Shown here: one piece after another, positions 25,644 to 34,873 of the stretch | Position numbering within the stretch: the first letter of the stretch is position 1 | Layout: the number at the start of each line of letters is the position of its first letter | From: CAYMEV01 sp964389675 [NCBI: uncultured Candidatus Sumerlaeota bacterium] | Lineage (GTDB): Bacteria; CAYMEV01 | Direction of reading: 5' to 3' | NCBI GenBank assembly: GCA_964389675.1 | Contig: CAYMEV010000007.1 | Location: 62,001-126,000, forward strand | Length of the DNA: 64,000 bases | Position numbers and translations under genes: made by a program | Notes under the pieces: generated by a model | What the model was told of the DNA's origin: nothing | The model's input: only the letters and a program-made list of their open reading frames with translations | Database searches by the model: none

Positions 25644-26543
25644 ATGATCAAGAATTTTGATGATCTACTGCAGAGCGTTAAGGATAAGCCAAAAAAAAGG
25701 GTAATTGTTGTAAAAGGAGAAGATCCCAACACAATAGAGGCTTGTATCAGGGCCAGCGAAGAAGATATTGCCGAGATTATACTTGTGGGAGATACTCTTA
25801 AGATAGAGAAGCTTCTGGAAGACCTTTCAAAATCCAAGAATATGTTCAAGATTGTGCACGCAGAATCCGAGATAGAAGCAGCAAGAATTGCTGTTGAGCT
25901 TATAAAGAAAAAAGAAGGCGATATCCTGATGAAGGGACTGATAGGTACAGAAAAGTATATGAAGGCTATCCTTAATAAAGAGAATGGGCTTCTTTCCAAG
26001 GGTAATATACTAAGTCACCTTACTTTAATAGATGTTCCAGCTTACGATAAATTCCTTTTCCTTACAGATGTTGCAGTATTGCCTGCTCCAGACCTTATGC
26101 AGAAGACAAAAATGATAGAATATGCAGTAAATGCAGCACACAGATTTGGCATTGATAATCCTAAAGTAGCTATTCTGGCTGCAAATGAGAAAATTTCTGA
26201 TAGAATGCCTGCTACTCAGGAGGCTGCAATACTGAGCATGATGAATAAAAGAAAACAGATCACAGGCTGCATAGTTGACGGGCCACTTGCACTTGATGTG
26301 GCAATATCTCCTGAATCATGCAGTACTAAGGGTCTGGACAGCCCTGTAGGGGGTGATGCTGATATTCTAGTATTCCCGGACATAGAGGCTGCCAATATAT
26401 TTTATAAGTGCTGTGCATACTTTGCCAGTGCAAGGCTTGCCGCAATCGTTTTTGGCTCAGATGTTCCATGTATTCTGACCAGCAGATCAGACTCTGATGA
26501 AAGCAAATTTTTATCAATAGTACTGGCCTGTCAAGTAGCCTGA
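25644..26543 (+). CDS. ptb: phosphate butyryl/acetyltransferase (Ptb family)
   Basis: This protein of 299 residues starts at the ATG at 25644, nine bases after AGGAGG; the ATG at 25635 abuts the Shine-Dalgarno and is unlikely. It belongs to the phosphate acetyl/butyryltransferase family and has the length of Ptb (about 300) rather than Pta. Recognisable parts include KRVIVVKGED near the N terminus, ILMKGLIGTEKYM, and the C-terminal GADIL-like segment VGGDADILVFPDIEAANI. The enzyme exchanges CoA and phosphate on short-chain acyl groups, usually beside a butyrate kinase, which is not present here. Ptb in fermentative bacteria makes butyryl-phosphate for ATP. The acyl chain specificity cannot be read directly. 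Confidence 0.88.
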   Translation: MIKNFDDLLQSVKDKPKKRVIVVKGEDPNTIEACIRASEEDIAEIILVGDTLKIEKLLEDLSKSKNMFKIVHAESEIEAARIAVELIKKKEGDILMKGLIGTEKYMKAILNKENGLLSKGNILSHLTLIDVPAYDKFLFLTDVAVLPAPDLMQKTKMIEYAVNAAHRFGIDNPKVAILAANEKISDRMPATQEAAILSMMNKRKQITGCIVDGPLALDVAISPESCSTKGLDSPVGGDADILVFPDIEAANIFYKCCAYFASARLAAIVFGSDVPCILTSRSDSDESKFLSIVLACQVA

Positions 26544-28250
26544 ATGGATCAGAGAAAAAGCTTAATAAACAGACTGGAGCTGGAGGATGATCAAAGGGTA
26601 AGGGATATTCTGAACCTTCCGCCTGAAAAAAGGGCCCTAAGACTTCTGGATAGTGAATTTTCAGACAGGATAATACCTCTTATTCCTCCTGAAGAGCTAT
26701 TTTTAACAATAAAAGATAGTGAAGAAAATGATATAGTCTCCATATTAAGGTATTCAACAGCCAGTCAGATAAATTTCTTTCTTGATATAGATTTTTGGGT
26801 AGGTGATGACCTGGACCTCAATAAATTTGAAAAATGGATCAAATACATAACACAGCTTGATTACGACCATTTGGCAGCAGCTGTTAAAAACCTGAATCTT
26901 GAGCTTATTGCCCTGTGCTTTTCATTTTATGTAAATATTATGTTCAGGATTGATAAGGATGACAACCGTGAAATTGAAGGTGATACCATTGACGGTGTTT
27001 ATTATTTTAAGTTCAAAGCAGGCTGGGTGAAGGACCCTTTTATTTATTTCATAGATATTATTAAAGCAGAATATGGAAACCTCTACCTGGAATTCTTAAG
27101 AAGCATATTCGGAGCTGTTCAGACAGAGGACCAATATCAGGAGCTCAGGTTGAGAAACTCAAGGTTAAGCAGTTTTGGTTATCCTGACTACGAAACAGCT
27201 GTACTAATCTACAGGGGTATTTCTCTTAAAGAGCTTATGCTGCAGCCAAAAAAAGACAGCACAGCTGATATTAGTAATCTCCTTGAAAACAGGACAGACG
27301 GAGGATACAGCGATATACTCCCAAACTACCCTGCCCTTTACAGGGGAAAAAAGACATATTTCTTTGATTCTTTATATGATAAACTTGATACGGCAGTTCA
27401 GGATGAGGTCAGATTTGAGCTTTCACATCTCTCCAATTGTATCATTATTGCAAGCAAGACAGAAGATATAACAGGAAACGTAATCAGGGATTCTATTTTA
27501 AGGGCAAAGGGATATATCAATCTTTCAATTGAGATGCTGGCCAATAATCAGGAGGATAAAGCACTTCTTATTCTAAAGAACCTCTACCTTAAATCCCTGT
27601 TTCAGTACGCAAATTTTATGATTAATAATCTCAGGAATAAAAGCCGTAAACTTGTCAAGAAAGGAATCTTCGAGCATTTTTCAGATATTAACCAGGCTAT
27701 GGAATTTCTTGGAGAGTATTACAGCGGATACTTAAAGGGCCTTTTTATGAGAGTGCCGCTGTATTTCTACAGGGATGAAAATTCACTTGATTCATACAGG
27801 GACTTTGAATGTACGGGAGACATCAAAAAGGTCGAGGATGTCCTCAATGGCCTGTCTCTCTCAGGAGAAATACTACTGAAAATATTTAAGATCAGTCCCC
27901 TGGATATCTATAAATTTCACTGTGACACCCGGGGAGATCTTTTTGTCTGCCTGTCAACGGTCCTTCTGAGGATGCTCTGGGATAATGAGCCGAAACTTCA
28001 ACCATTTGAAAAAAATGAGCTTGCTGAACTTATAAATAGCCTGAAAAAGGATGAAAAAGTTTTTTATGAATTTAACAGCAGGATCCAGAAATACCTCGCA
28101 GCAAATCTGAAAGGCTTTTCAGATAATTATGCTGTTTCTGAAATAATTACCAGTTCAATAATGAACATATTTGAAGAGATAAGATACATTAACTATTTAA
28201 TACCTGATGAAATCCACAAAACAATATCTTCAATTGCTTATATGGAATAA
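26544..28250 (+). CDS. DUF6178-like protein of unknown function
   Basis: This 568-residue protein starts with an ATG directly abutting the TGA of ptb, so translation is coupled. It is predicted soluble and helical, with an N-terminal segment LNLPPEKRALRLLD, then IPPEELFLTIKDS and later FDSLYDKLD. These features recall DUF6178, a family found in anaerobes; this is from memory and moderately sure. No catalytic motif, zinc site or membrane helix was seen. Coupling to Ptb suggests a metabolic or regulatory link, but the distance to the next genes is also short, so the operon may simply run through. Confidence 0.75.
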   Translation: MDQRKSLINRLELEDDQRVRDILNLPPEKRALRLLDSEFSDRIIPLIPPEELFLTIKDSEENDIVSILRYSTASQINFFLDIDFWVGDDLDLNKFEKWIKYITQLDYDHLAAAVKNLNLELIALCFSFYVNIMFRIDKDDNREIEGDTIDGVYYFKFKAGWVKDPFIYFIDIIKAEYGNLYLEFLRSIFGAVQTEDQYQELRLRNSRLSSFGYPDYETAVLIYRGISLKELMLQPKKDSTADISNLLENRTDGGYSDILPNYPALYRGKKTYFFDSLYDKLDTAVQDEVRFELSHLSNCIIIASKTEDITGNVIRDSILRAKGYINLSIEMLANNQEDKALLILKNLYLKSLFQYANFMINNLRNKSRKLVKKGIFEHFSDINQAMEFLGEYYSGYLKGLFMRVPLYFYRDENSLDSYRDFECTGDIKKVEDVLNGLSLSGEILLKIFKISPLDIYKFHCDTRGDLFVCLSTVLLRMLWDNEPKLQPFEKNELAELINSLKKDEKVFYEFNSRIQKYLAANLKGFSDNYAVSEIITSSIMNIFEEIRYINYLIPDEIHKTISSIAYME

Positions 28251-28267
28251 AAATAATAATCATTGTT

Positions 28268-30040
28268 ATGGAAACAAAAAAATCTCATATTTCTGAATAT
28301 CTGATATTTTTCCTGGTATTTGCCTTAATATTATTCGGGTTCTTTGGTGTCCTTTATGTTGTTCAGGTCCCAATATTCGAGGGATATGATGAAATTGCTC
28401 ATTATTACAGGATTATCGGTGGTGACAGGATATTTCGCATTACTCCAGAGCTGGATATAAACCGCCTTGCTTTGAAAGAAGATGATAAAGAACGTATAAG
28501 TGAGCTGCAGAGAAACCTGAATCGATTATACTATCCATTTAATGAAAATACTATTTTAAGTCAGTATCAGCTTCATCAGCCACCGCTTTATTATGATCTG
28601 CTTGGTCTTGTAAGCTACGGATTACCATCAGGGAATTACGATATTTTTGTTAATCCCTATTTTATGGATGACTCATCAAACCTGTTTTACAATAATATTC
28701 AAGGGGTAAGGAACTCAGGCAGTATTTCAAAGAATGTGATATTCTACAGGTTCATATCAAACATTATGATGATAATATGTGTCATGCTGCTGTTTTTAAT
28801 ATTGAGGCAAGGATTTCCAGATAAGTCCCTTGTTGTATTTACTGGAATATTTATGCTTTTCTCAATACCACAGTTTATTTTTACCGGTTCAATAATCAAT
28901 AATGATATTCTTCTGCTGGTTTTTTCATTCCTGGCTATATACCTCTTCCATGTCCTTTTGAATTCAGATTTCAAAAATCCTGTGGCCATAATAGTCCTTC
29001 TCATTATTCTTCCCCTGGGGCTATTTGCAAAGCTAAGCTTTATTGCAATCTTCATTTCAGTAATCTCTTATCTGCTGATTTTCCAGAGGACGCTCATTCG
29101 AAAGTATATCTGGTGGTTTTTGGGACTGGCAGCATTTTTCTTTTTAACTGTATATTCACTGGACAGCGGTTACCTGGTCAACCTGTCTGCTACTATCCGG
29201 ATGTATTTATACAATACAATGCATACAATGCCAGCAAATATTGACCTTGCTGATTTTATAAAGGAATTGTTCAAGAGCTTCTATGGTGTTTTCGGATGGA
29301 AAAATATATATTTGCGAAGGTTTGATTATATAATTTATCTCTTGATTACATCTGTTTTTATATTTTCTTTTATAAAAGGGTTTGTAAACTGCATTAAAAA
29401 GAAGGAAGAGAAAAGAGATCTTTTTATATTTAATACTTTTATAATATCTGCAAACCTGCTTCTGTATTTTTTTTATTATCTTTTTTCAAAGCAGCCTCAG
29501 GGGCGCTTTCTTTTCATATCCATACCGTCATTAATATTTATTACAATGACGGCTCTTATAAATTATAGAAAGATCCTAACAGCTTTCTGTATTTTCTTTT
29601 TTTTATGGGGTATATACATTAACAGCTATGTTACCTGCAGTATGCTTCCCGGAAGGTACTCAAAACCAGCGCCCCTGTACCTGAAAAAAAGTGAAAATGG
29701 CAGAATTTTTCAGATCATTCCCGGAATGGGATTCAGGAACATTGAAAATAAAGTGTTCTATTATGACCTTTCTTTTATTAATATATACAGCAATATCCAG
29801 GCAGAAAGCACAAGACTGTCTTTTACATACACGAACCTGGCTGACAGACTCAATAGGCAGCTGCTGATCGATGCCCTGTGCGGCAGGATATATTACCCTC
29901 GAATTGAAGGTGACAGTATTGTATACAATATTGACAATCTTTCCTGCGGAAGAAATACATTCTATATTTACAACGGGATTAAATCAGATGATACCAGGAT
30001 ATACAGTAATAAAAACCTGATAAGCATAAATATAGACTGA
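28268..30040 (+). CDS. polytopic membrane glycosyltransferase-like protein (GT-C/DUF2142-like)
   Basis: This 590-residue protein has about ten to eleven hydrophobic segments. An extracytoplasmic loop after the first helix contains EGYDEIAHYYR, resembling the acidic motif (DEPAHF) of DUF2142 and GT-C transferases that use polyprenyl-phosphate sugars. The C-terminal 110 residues are soluble and probably periplasmic. It lies 17 bases after the DUF6178-like gene and 32 bases before the sulfatase-fold gene. That pairing suggests modification of an envelope glycan or lipid. The sugar and acceptor are unknown. No strong ribosome binding site precedes the ATG. Confidence 0.75.
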   Translation: METKKSHISEYLIFFLVFALILFGFFGVLYVVQVPIFEGYDEIAHYYRIIGGDRIFRITPELDINRLALKEDDKERISELQRNLNRLYYPFNENTILSQYQLHQPPLYYDLLGLVSYGLPSGNYDIFVNPYFMDDSSNLFYNNIQGVRNSGSISKNVIFYRFISNIMMIICVMLLFLILRQGFPDKSLVVFTGIFMLFSIPQFIFTGSIINNDILLLVFSFLAIYLFHVLLNSDFKNPVAIIVLLIILPLGLFAKLSFIAIFISVISYLLIFQRTLIRKYIWWFLGLAAFFFLTVYSLDSGYLVNLSATIRMYLYNTMHTMPANIDLADFIKELFKSFYGVFGWKNIYLRRFDYIIYLLITSVFIFSFIKGFVNCIKKKEEKRDLFIFNTFIISANLLLYFFYYLFSKQPQGRFLFISIPSLIFITMTALINYRKILTAFCIFFFLWGIYINSYVTCSMLPGRYSKPAPLYLKKSENGRIFQIIPGMGFRNIENKVFYYDLSFINIYSNIQAESTRLSFTYTNLADRLNRQLLIDALCGRIYYPRIEGDSIVYNIDNLSCGRNTFYIYNGIKSDDTRIYSNKNLISINID

Positions 30041-30072
30041 CCTGAATCCGGGAATTTTCCTGACAATGAAGC

Positions 30073-32460
30073 ATGCTGCTAAAATTGCCAAAATATATTG
30101 ACAGCAGGAGCAAAGCTGATTTAATAAAAAAAATGCGCAGGATTTGCTCCATATTTCTTTTTCTGGCCGTCTTCTCAGCATTAGTATGGGATTGCAGCAG
30201 GCCACCATCAGGAAATAAGATAACCAGGATAGACCAGGTCCTGATAGAGGGAAGGTTTGAATATTTGCTCCAGCCGATTATTTCGGGGTTTATCCTATCT
30301 GATAAAGATGACCGGAACAGGCCTAACTTCACAGATTTCATGCATTATGATGAAGCTTTAGGGAGGAATCTTTACAGAATAAGGCAAAGGTTCCTTCATA
30401 TGGAGATCCCGATACTTGGGGAAAATAATTTTATTGATTTTTATGTAAAGGCTTATACTGATAAGGATCCTTTTATGAAGCTTAATGTTTTTCTGAATAA
30501 TACACTGATCTCTACAAGCATGGTTACAGATAAGATAAAGAGACTAAGGATCAGAATTGATGAAAGCCTAATATCATCAGAAGAGAGGAATTTTATAAGA
30601 TTATCCCTGTTTGATGTTGATAAAGTACTAACAAAAATAGAGAAAGAAAGTGATAAAGGATCAGAGTTTAATTTTATAATTTCTGATTTTTCAATAGCTG
30701 GAGATGACCCATTACCCAAAAAATACAGATACAATTATAAAAGATGGGTAGCTGACAGAATTCTTGTTCCAGCTGAGACAAAGCTTGTTTTTAATGTAGA
30801 CCCTGACAGTAATTCATATCTTTTATTTTCTTATCATGGGCTTAATTTATGCAGGGATAACAGTGCTCAGGAAGAAAAATCCATCAGGGTGAGCGGATTA
30901 TATAAGAATATGACCAGGAAAAAAGAGCTTAAGAAATTTTCTGTTTATGACCAGACAAAGCTGAAAAATATCCTGGTACCCCTGAAAGATTACTTCGAAG
31001 CAGTTGAAATCATGTATGATTCCACAAGTGACAGAGATGCAATAGCTTTTGGAAATATTATGGTGGTGCCCATGGTAGATAAAGAAAAGAAAACAGATGT
31101 ATTCAGCATTTGTGTGGATACTCTGAGAAGAGACCGTTTAGGTGTTTACGGTTATAATAGGGATACTTCACCAAACATTGACAGTTTTGCAAGGGATTCA
31201 ACTGTCTACTTAAATGCTAACTCAAACTCGTCCTGGACATATCCGTCAGCCTTCTATCACTATTTCGGGCAGCCTCCATTTGAACATAATTATGAATGGG
31301 GATTTAATCTGCTCATACCCTCAGATTTAAATTCAGCGGTAGAGTCTTTTCAGAATAATGACTATATTACGATCGGAATTATGGGAAACCCTCTTCTGGC
31401 TGATTATTTCGGTTATTCAAAGGGATTTGATTTCTTTTACGAGAATGAGATTAAGGACTGGGTTCTGGGAGGAAACCTGACTGGTGAGGCGATTGCATTT
31501 CTGGATGTTCTATCTGATTTTAACCTGTTTATGAACCTCTGGTACGCTGATCCGCATGACCCATACAATCCGCCGGGACTGTTCGATGGAAGTTATTTAT
31601 TTAAGGGTTCGAAAAGCGATTATCAGGATGTGAATATCGTGCATAAGATGATCATTGAAGATCCAGATAACACTGCAATTAGCAACGCTGTCTCTCTTCT
31701 CTCGGATCAGTATGACAGTGCAATACAGTATGTTGATTCGTGCATTGGTAAGCTTCTCGACTTTATAAAGAAAAAAGGGATCTACGATAATTCTGTAATA
31801 GTGATATTTGCAGATCATGGTGAGGAATTTTATGAGCATAGAAACCTGAAGCACGGCTACAGCCTCTTTGAAGAATCAATTAACGTACCGTTGATATTCA
31901 AGTATCCTGATGATAAACCTGCCGTGAATTCGATGAGCAATCCTGTTGATATTACTGATATATTTCCGACAATATGGGATATAATCGGAATTAAAAGGCC
32001 TGAAGGGTATAAATTGGGTCAGAACCTGAATAAACAGGATTACGGCAGGCTAATGATAGCAGCGACAGCGGCAAGCAGTCCTTTGAAGATAATGATGAAA
32101 AAGGATAATAAAAAATATATCAGGTTCTTCAAGGAGTATAATGACAGGTATGATAAATTTTTTCAACTTGAAAATATGGAATTTGAAAAGGTATTAAACC
32201 AGTATATCTATGATAAACATCCTGCATCAATGCTTTTTGACCTGGAAAAAAACCCCGGGGAAAGATTATCAAAAACTCATGATGATGCTGTCGATTCTTA
32301 TCTAAAATATTTTGAGAGCCTTACTGAGAATATTGAGGGAAGAATGCTGTCAAAATACTATAATGTTGAATATGATGAAGGACAGAAGGAAAAGGGCCCC
32401 GGCGATATAGAAGACAGGGAGGTAATTGATACATTGAGGTCACTGGGTTATATAAATTAG
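30073..32460 (+). CDS. alkaline-phosphatase-superfamily (sulfatase-fold) enzyme with Thr nucleophile
   Basis: This 795-residue protein has an N-terminal hydrophobic segment with Cys (MRRICSIFLFLAVF, then VWDC), either an anchor or an atypical lipoprotein signal. A beta-rich domain of about 300 residues precedes a sulfatase-fold catalytic domain with metal-binding Asp in VDTLRRDRLG and Asp-His in FADHGEEF. The nucleophile position reads TYPS (Thr389 in SWTYPS) where sulfatases have CxPSR. Thr there is typical of phosphoethanolamine transferases, LTA synthase and phosphodiesterases, so a phospho- or lipid-head-group transferase or hydrolase is more likely than a true sulfatase. The ATG at 30133 is an alternative start giving a more usual signal sequence. 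It probably acts in the periplasm on the same glycan or lipid as the upstream membrane protein. Confidence 0.87.
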   Translation: MLLKLPKYIDSRSKADLIKKMRRICSIFLFLAVFSALVWDCSRPPSGNKITRIDQVLIEGRFEYLLQPIISGFILSDKDDRNRPNFTDFMHYDEALGRNLYRIRQRFLHMEIPILGENNFIDFYVKAYTDKDPFMKLNVFLNNTLISTSMVTDKIKRLRIRIDESLISSEERNFIRLSLFDVDKVLTKIEKESDKGSEFNFIISDFSIAGDDPLPKKYRYNYKRWVADRILVPAETKLVFNVDPDSNSYLLFSYHGLNLCRDNSAQEEKSIRVSGLYKNMTRKKELKKFSVYDQTKLKNILVPLKDYFEAVEIMYDSTSDRDAIAFGNIMVVPMVDKEKKTDVFSICVDTLRRDRLGVYGYNRDTSPNIDSFARDSTVYLNANSNSSWTYPSAFYHYFGQPPFEHNYEWGFNLLIPSDLNSAVESFQNNDYITIGIMGNPLLADYFGYSKGFDFFYENEIKDWVLGGNLTGEAIAFLDVLSDFNLFMNLWYADPHDPYNPPGLFDGSYLFKGSKSDYQDVNIVHKMIIEDPDNTAISNAVSLLSDQYDSAIQYVDSCIGKLLDFIKKKGIYDNSVIVIFADHGEEFYEHRNLKHGYSLFEESINVPLIFKYPDDKPAVNSMSNPVDITDIFPTIWDIIGIKRPEGYKLGQNLNKQDYGRLMIAATAASSPLKIMMKKDNKKYIRFFKEYNDRYDKFFQLENMEFEKVLNQYIYDKHPASMLFDLEKNPGERLSKTHDDAVDSYLKYFESLTENIEGRMLSKYYNVEYDEGQKEKGPGDIEDREVIDTLRSLGYIN

Positions 32461-34853
32461 AAAACTTCCTTTATTTTAATCCTAAAATATATATCGCTTA
32501 ATTCGAGTGAATCAAGAGGAAATGCAATATCAAAAGATATCAGGACGGGCAGCAGGTTCTGAAATTCTGTCAGTGCATTTATCCGGAATCCTATGTCTGT
32601 GGCATAATCATCTCCTATATGGCTGAAATTATCCCCAAGAAGGCTTGTTTCGAGGAATAATGAACCCTCCAGCCTCAGAAGAGTAAGTGTGTCAAAAAAA
32701 TCCTTGTCAATATTTCTCTTCAGGACGGTACCAGCTTCAATACCAAAGCCCAAATACTGGTTCATCTTAATTTTGCTGTTTTTCTCCGATACTGCTTTAT
32801 TATAGGATTTATGGTTGTAATAGATAAATGATGGTTTATCACCAGTTAGAATGCCTGTTTTAATATTATACCGGGTAAAAAAGTAGTTTGTCCAGTAATG
32901 ATTGTAATCATAATCTGCCGTTATATCTGCAAAATCGTACATACCAAAAAGCCTGCTTACCGAAGCCCTGTATGTAACTGATAATTCATAGCCATTGGTA
33001 AATTCATCCACTCTATTGGTTGTATTGTACATCAGCCCCAGATAATATATCTTATCAGTCTCATCCTCCATAGTTTTTATATTTTTATGAACCACATAGC
33101 TTGTAAAAAGCTGAAGTTCATGCTGGCTTTTCTTGTCTGTCAATTCCTTGCCGAATAATACCTTGCAGAGAAGTTTGCCGTCAAGGAGATCACTGTTTTT
33201 CTCCACTTCTATGCCGTAGGTTGTTTTTAAGACATCATCACGGGTTATAAAAAATTTATAAACATACCCTATATTGAGATCAAGTGGTTCAATAAGTATC
33301 TGGCTATTAGCATAAAAGTAGTAGGGATTTTGCTCAGGGTTATCAAAGAGAGTTATTATCCTAGGGTTGTTCTCGAATCCAACTGAGTATCTTGACAGGC
33401 TTCCGCGGCCCCTCAGGCTTCCCAGGTCACCTCTCTTTTCATCTTTTTCAGGCTGCAGATTGCCAGGTCCTGACCTGATGATTTCTTCAATCTCTTTCAG
33501 ATAGCCCTGTTCTTCAAGCTGGGAACGGAATATATCTTTAAGGTTCTCCTTGTAGGGGTCCTTTTTTAAAAGCCCTGCAATCAATCGATTGACATTGTCA
33601 GGTCCAATTATTTTCTTAAGTATGCTGAAAAAATTTATATTATGGTCAAGGTTCCCAAGGAAGTACCTGTAGGATTGGCTCAGTGTCAGCCTGTTCAATG
33701 ACAAGCCATATTTGGTATTGAGCTTGTCATAAAGCTCATTCAGGTCAACAGATGTTACAACGCTTAAGGCAAAAAGGCTTTTTGGTATCTGGGGCAGCTC
33801 TTTATGGCAGTAAAGATAATATTGTTCACTTAAAAATTCATTAATCATTGAGAGAAAAAGCTGGTCCCATAAATTTTCATATGCTGATTTATCAATAAAT
33901 TCAAGCATTAATGACCTTATTATATTAAAATCTACAAGCGACCTGAATTTTGGTTTTACGGATATTAATTTCGGGTCATAATATATCAGGTCTATACCCT
34001 TTATTAAAAGGTCATTCTCAATTGTTGCCGGCGATAGTATTACCTTCCCGGCTGGTTTAAAATTTGAATTGCTGATAAAGAAGCTATAGCAGTCAGAGAT
34101 AAAAAAGAACAGATTTGACAGCGAAGTGCAGTCCGGATTCAGGAAATGTATGAAAAATTTTATATTATCAATATTAAGCATCCTTGTATTGAGATGATCA
34201 GGCAGAATGGAGAAGGATATGAATGGGCAGTATTTTGGGTTCGACCTGAAAAATTTCCTGGACCCTGATGTTTTTAAAAAGCGGAAATCACCTAATAAAG
34301 TCATACTATCAGGAATACTAATCTGAAGATCATGCTTTGAAAGATATATGAAATGGCTGTCTGAAATGCTGGCTTTATCAACAATGAGAGGGTAGGGTGG
34401 ATAGATTGATGAAAGGACATTGTTAATAAAGCCAAATGGCCCTATTCTTGAGGGATATTTACTTCTCAGGTGAAAAGATATCACTGTTTTTTCATTTTCT
34501 GCAGGTACGGGAAGGGATATATAAGGATCAGAAACATCAGTATCAATTCCATACGGAGAGCCATTTATAGTGAAGCCGGTAACTGCAATACTTCCCGGGA
34601 AAAAATCAATCGGGTAAAGGTAGTTTGTTTTAACCCTTGAAAGCCTGGATTCCGATCTGAAGGTGTTTTGAAAAAAATATAGCGCAAATCCCTTGTTAAA
34701 TGAGCAGTCTTCTATTGTTATCCTTACATTGCCCTCAATTAAGCCATCTGGTTCATATGCCATATCTGCCTGATAGAGGATTTCTGCAACGGAGATACTG
34801 CATGAAATAGAAATTATGATAAATAAGCAAAAATAGATATATGCATATTTCAT
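32457..34853 (-). CDS. exported aminopeptidase-N-like (inactive) protein with C-terminal beta-barrel-like region
   Basis: This 798-residue protein has a signal peptide (about 1-23) and an N-terminal beta region (GNVRITI, IDTDVSDPYISLPVP, EKTVISFHLRSKYPSR) resembling the first domain of M1 aminopeptidases. A helical middle domain (about 240-460) would hold the zinc site, but no HExxH was found. The last 300 residues consist of alternating aromatic/polar strands and the protein ends in Phe, both typical of outer-membrane beta-barrels. It converges on the sulfatase-fold gene, the two stop codons overlapping within TTAG. A catalytically dead peptidase domain anchored in the outer membrane is the best reading. 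It resembles the metallopeptidase/barrel protein at 16616-19282 in layout, not in obvious sequence. Confidence 0.72.
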   Translation of the reverse strand: MKYAYIYFCLFIIISISCSISVAEILYQADMAYEPDGLIEGNVRITIEDCSFNKGFALYFFQNTFRSESRLSRVKTNYLYPIDFFPGSIAVTGFTINGSPYGIDTDVSDPYISLPVPAENEKTVISFHLRSKYPSRIGPFGFINNVLSSIYPPYPLIVDKASISDSHFIYLSKHDLQISIPDSMTLLGDFRFLKTSGSRKFFRSNPKYCPFISFSILPDHLNTRMLNIDNIKFFIHFLNPDCTSLSNLFFFISDCYSFFISNSNFKPAGKVILSPATIENDLLIKGIDLIYYDPKLISVKPKFRSLVDFNIIRSLMLEFIDKSAYENLWDQLFLSMINEFLSEQYYLYCHKELPQIPKSLFALSVVTSVDLNELYDKLNTKYGLSLNRLTLSQSYRYFLGNLDHNINFFSILKKIIGPDNVNRLIAGLLKKDPYKENLKDIFRSQLEEQGYLKEIEEIIRSGPGNLQPEKDEKRGDLGSLRGRGSLSRYSVGFENNPRIITLFDNPEQNPYYFYANSQILIEPLDLNIGYVYKFFITRDDVLKTTYGIEVEKNSDLLDGKLLCKVLFGKELTDKKSQHELQLFTSYVVHKNIKTMEDETDKIYYLGLMYNTTNRVDEFTNGYELSVTYRASVSRLFGMYDFADITADYDYNHYWTNYFFTRYNIKTGILTGDKPSFIYYNHKSYNKAVSEKNSKIKMNQYLGFGIEAGTVLKRNIDKDFFDTLTLLRLEGSLFLETSLLGDNFSHIGDDYATDIGFRINALTEFQNLLPVLISFDIAFPLDSLELSDIYFRIKIKEVF

Positions 34854-34873
34854 CTATAATACATGATATCAGG

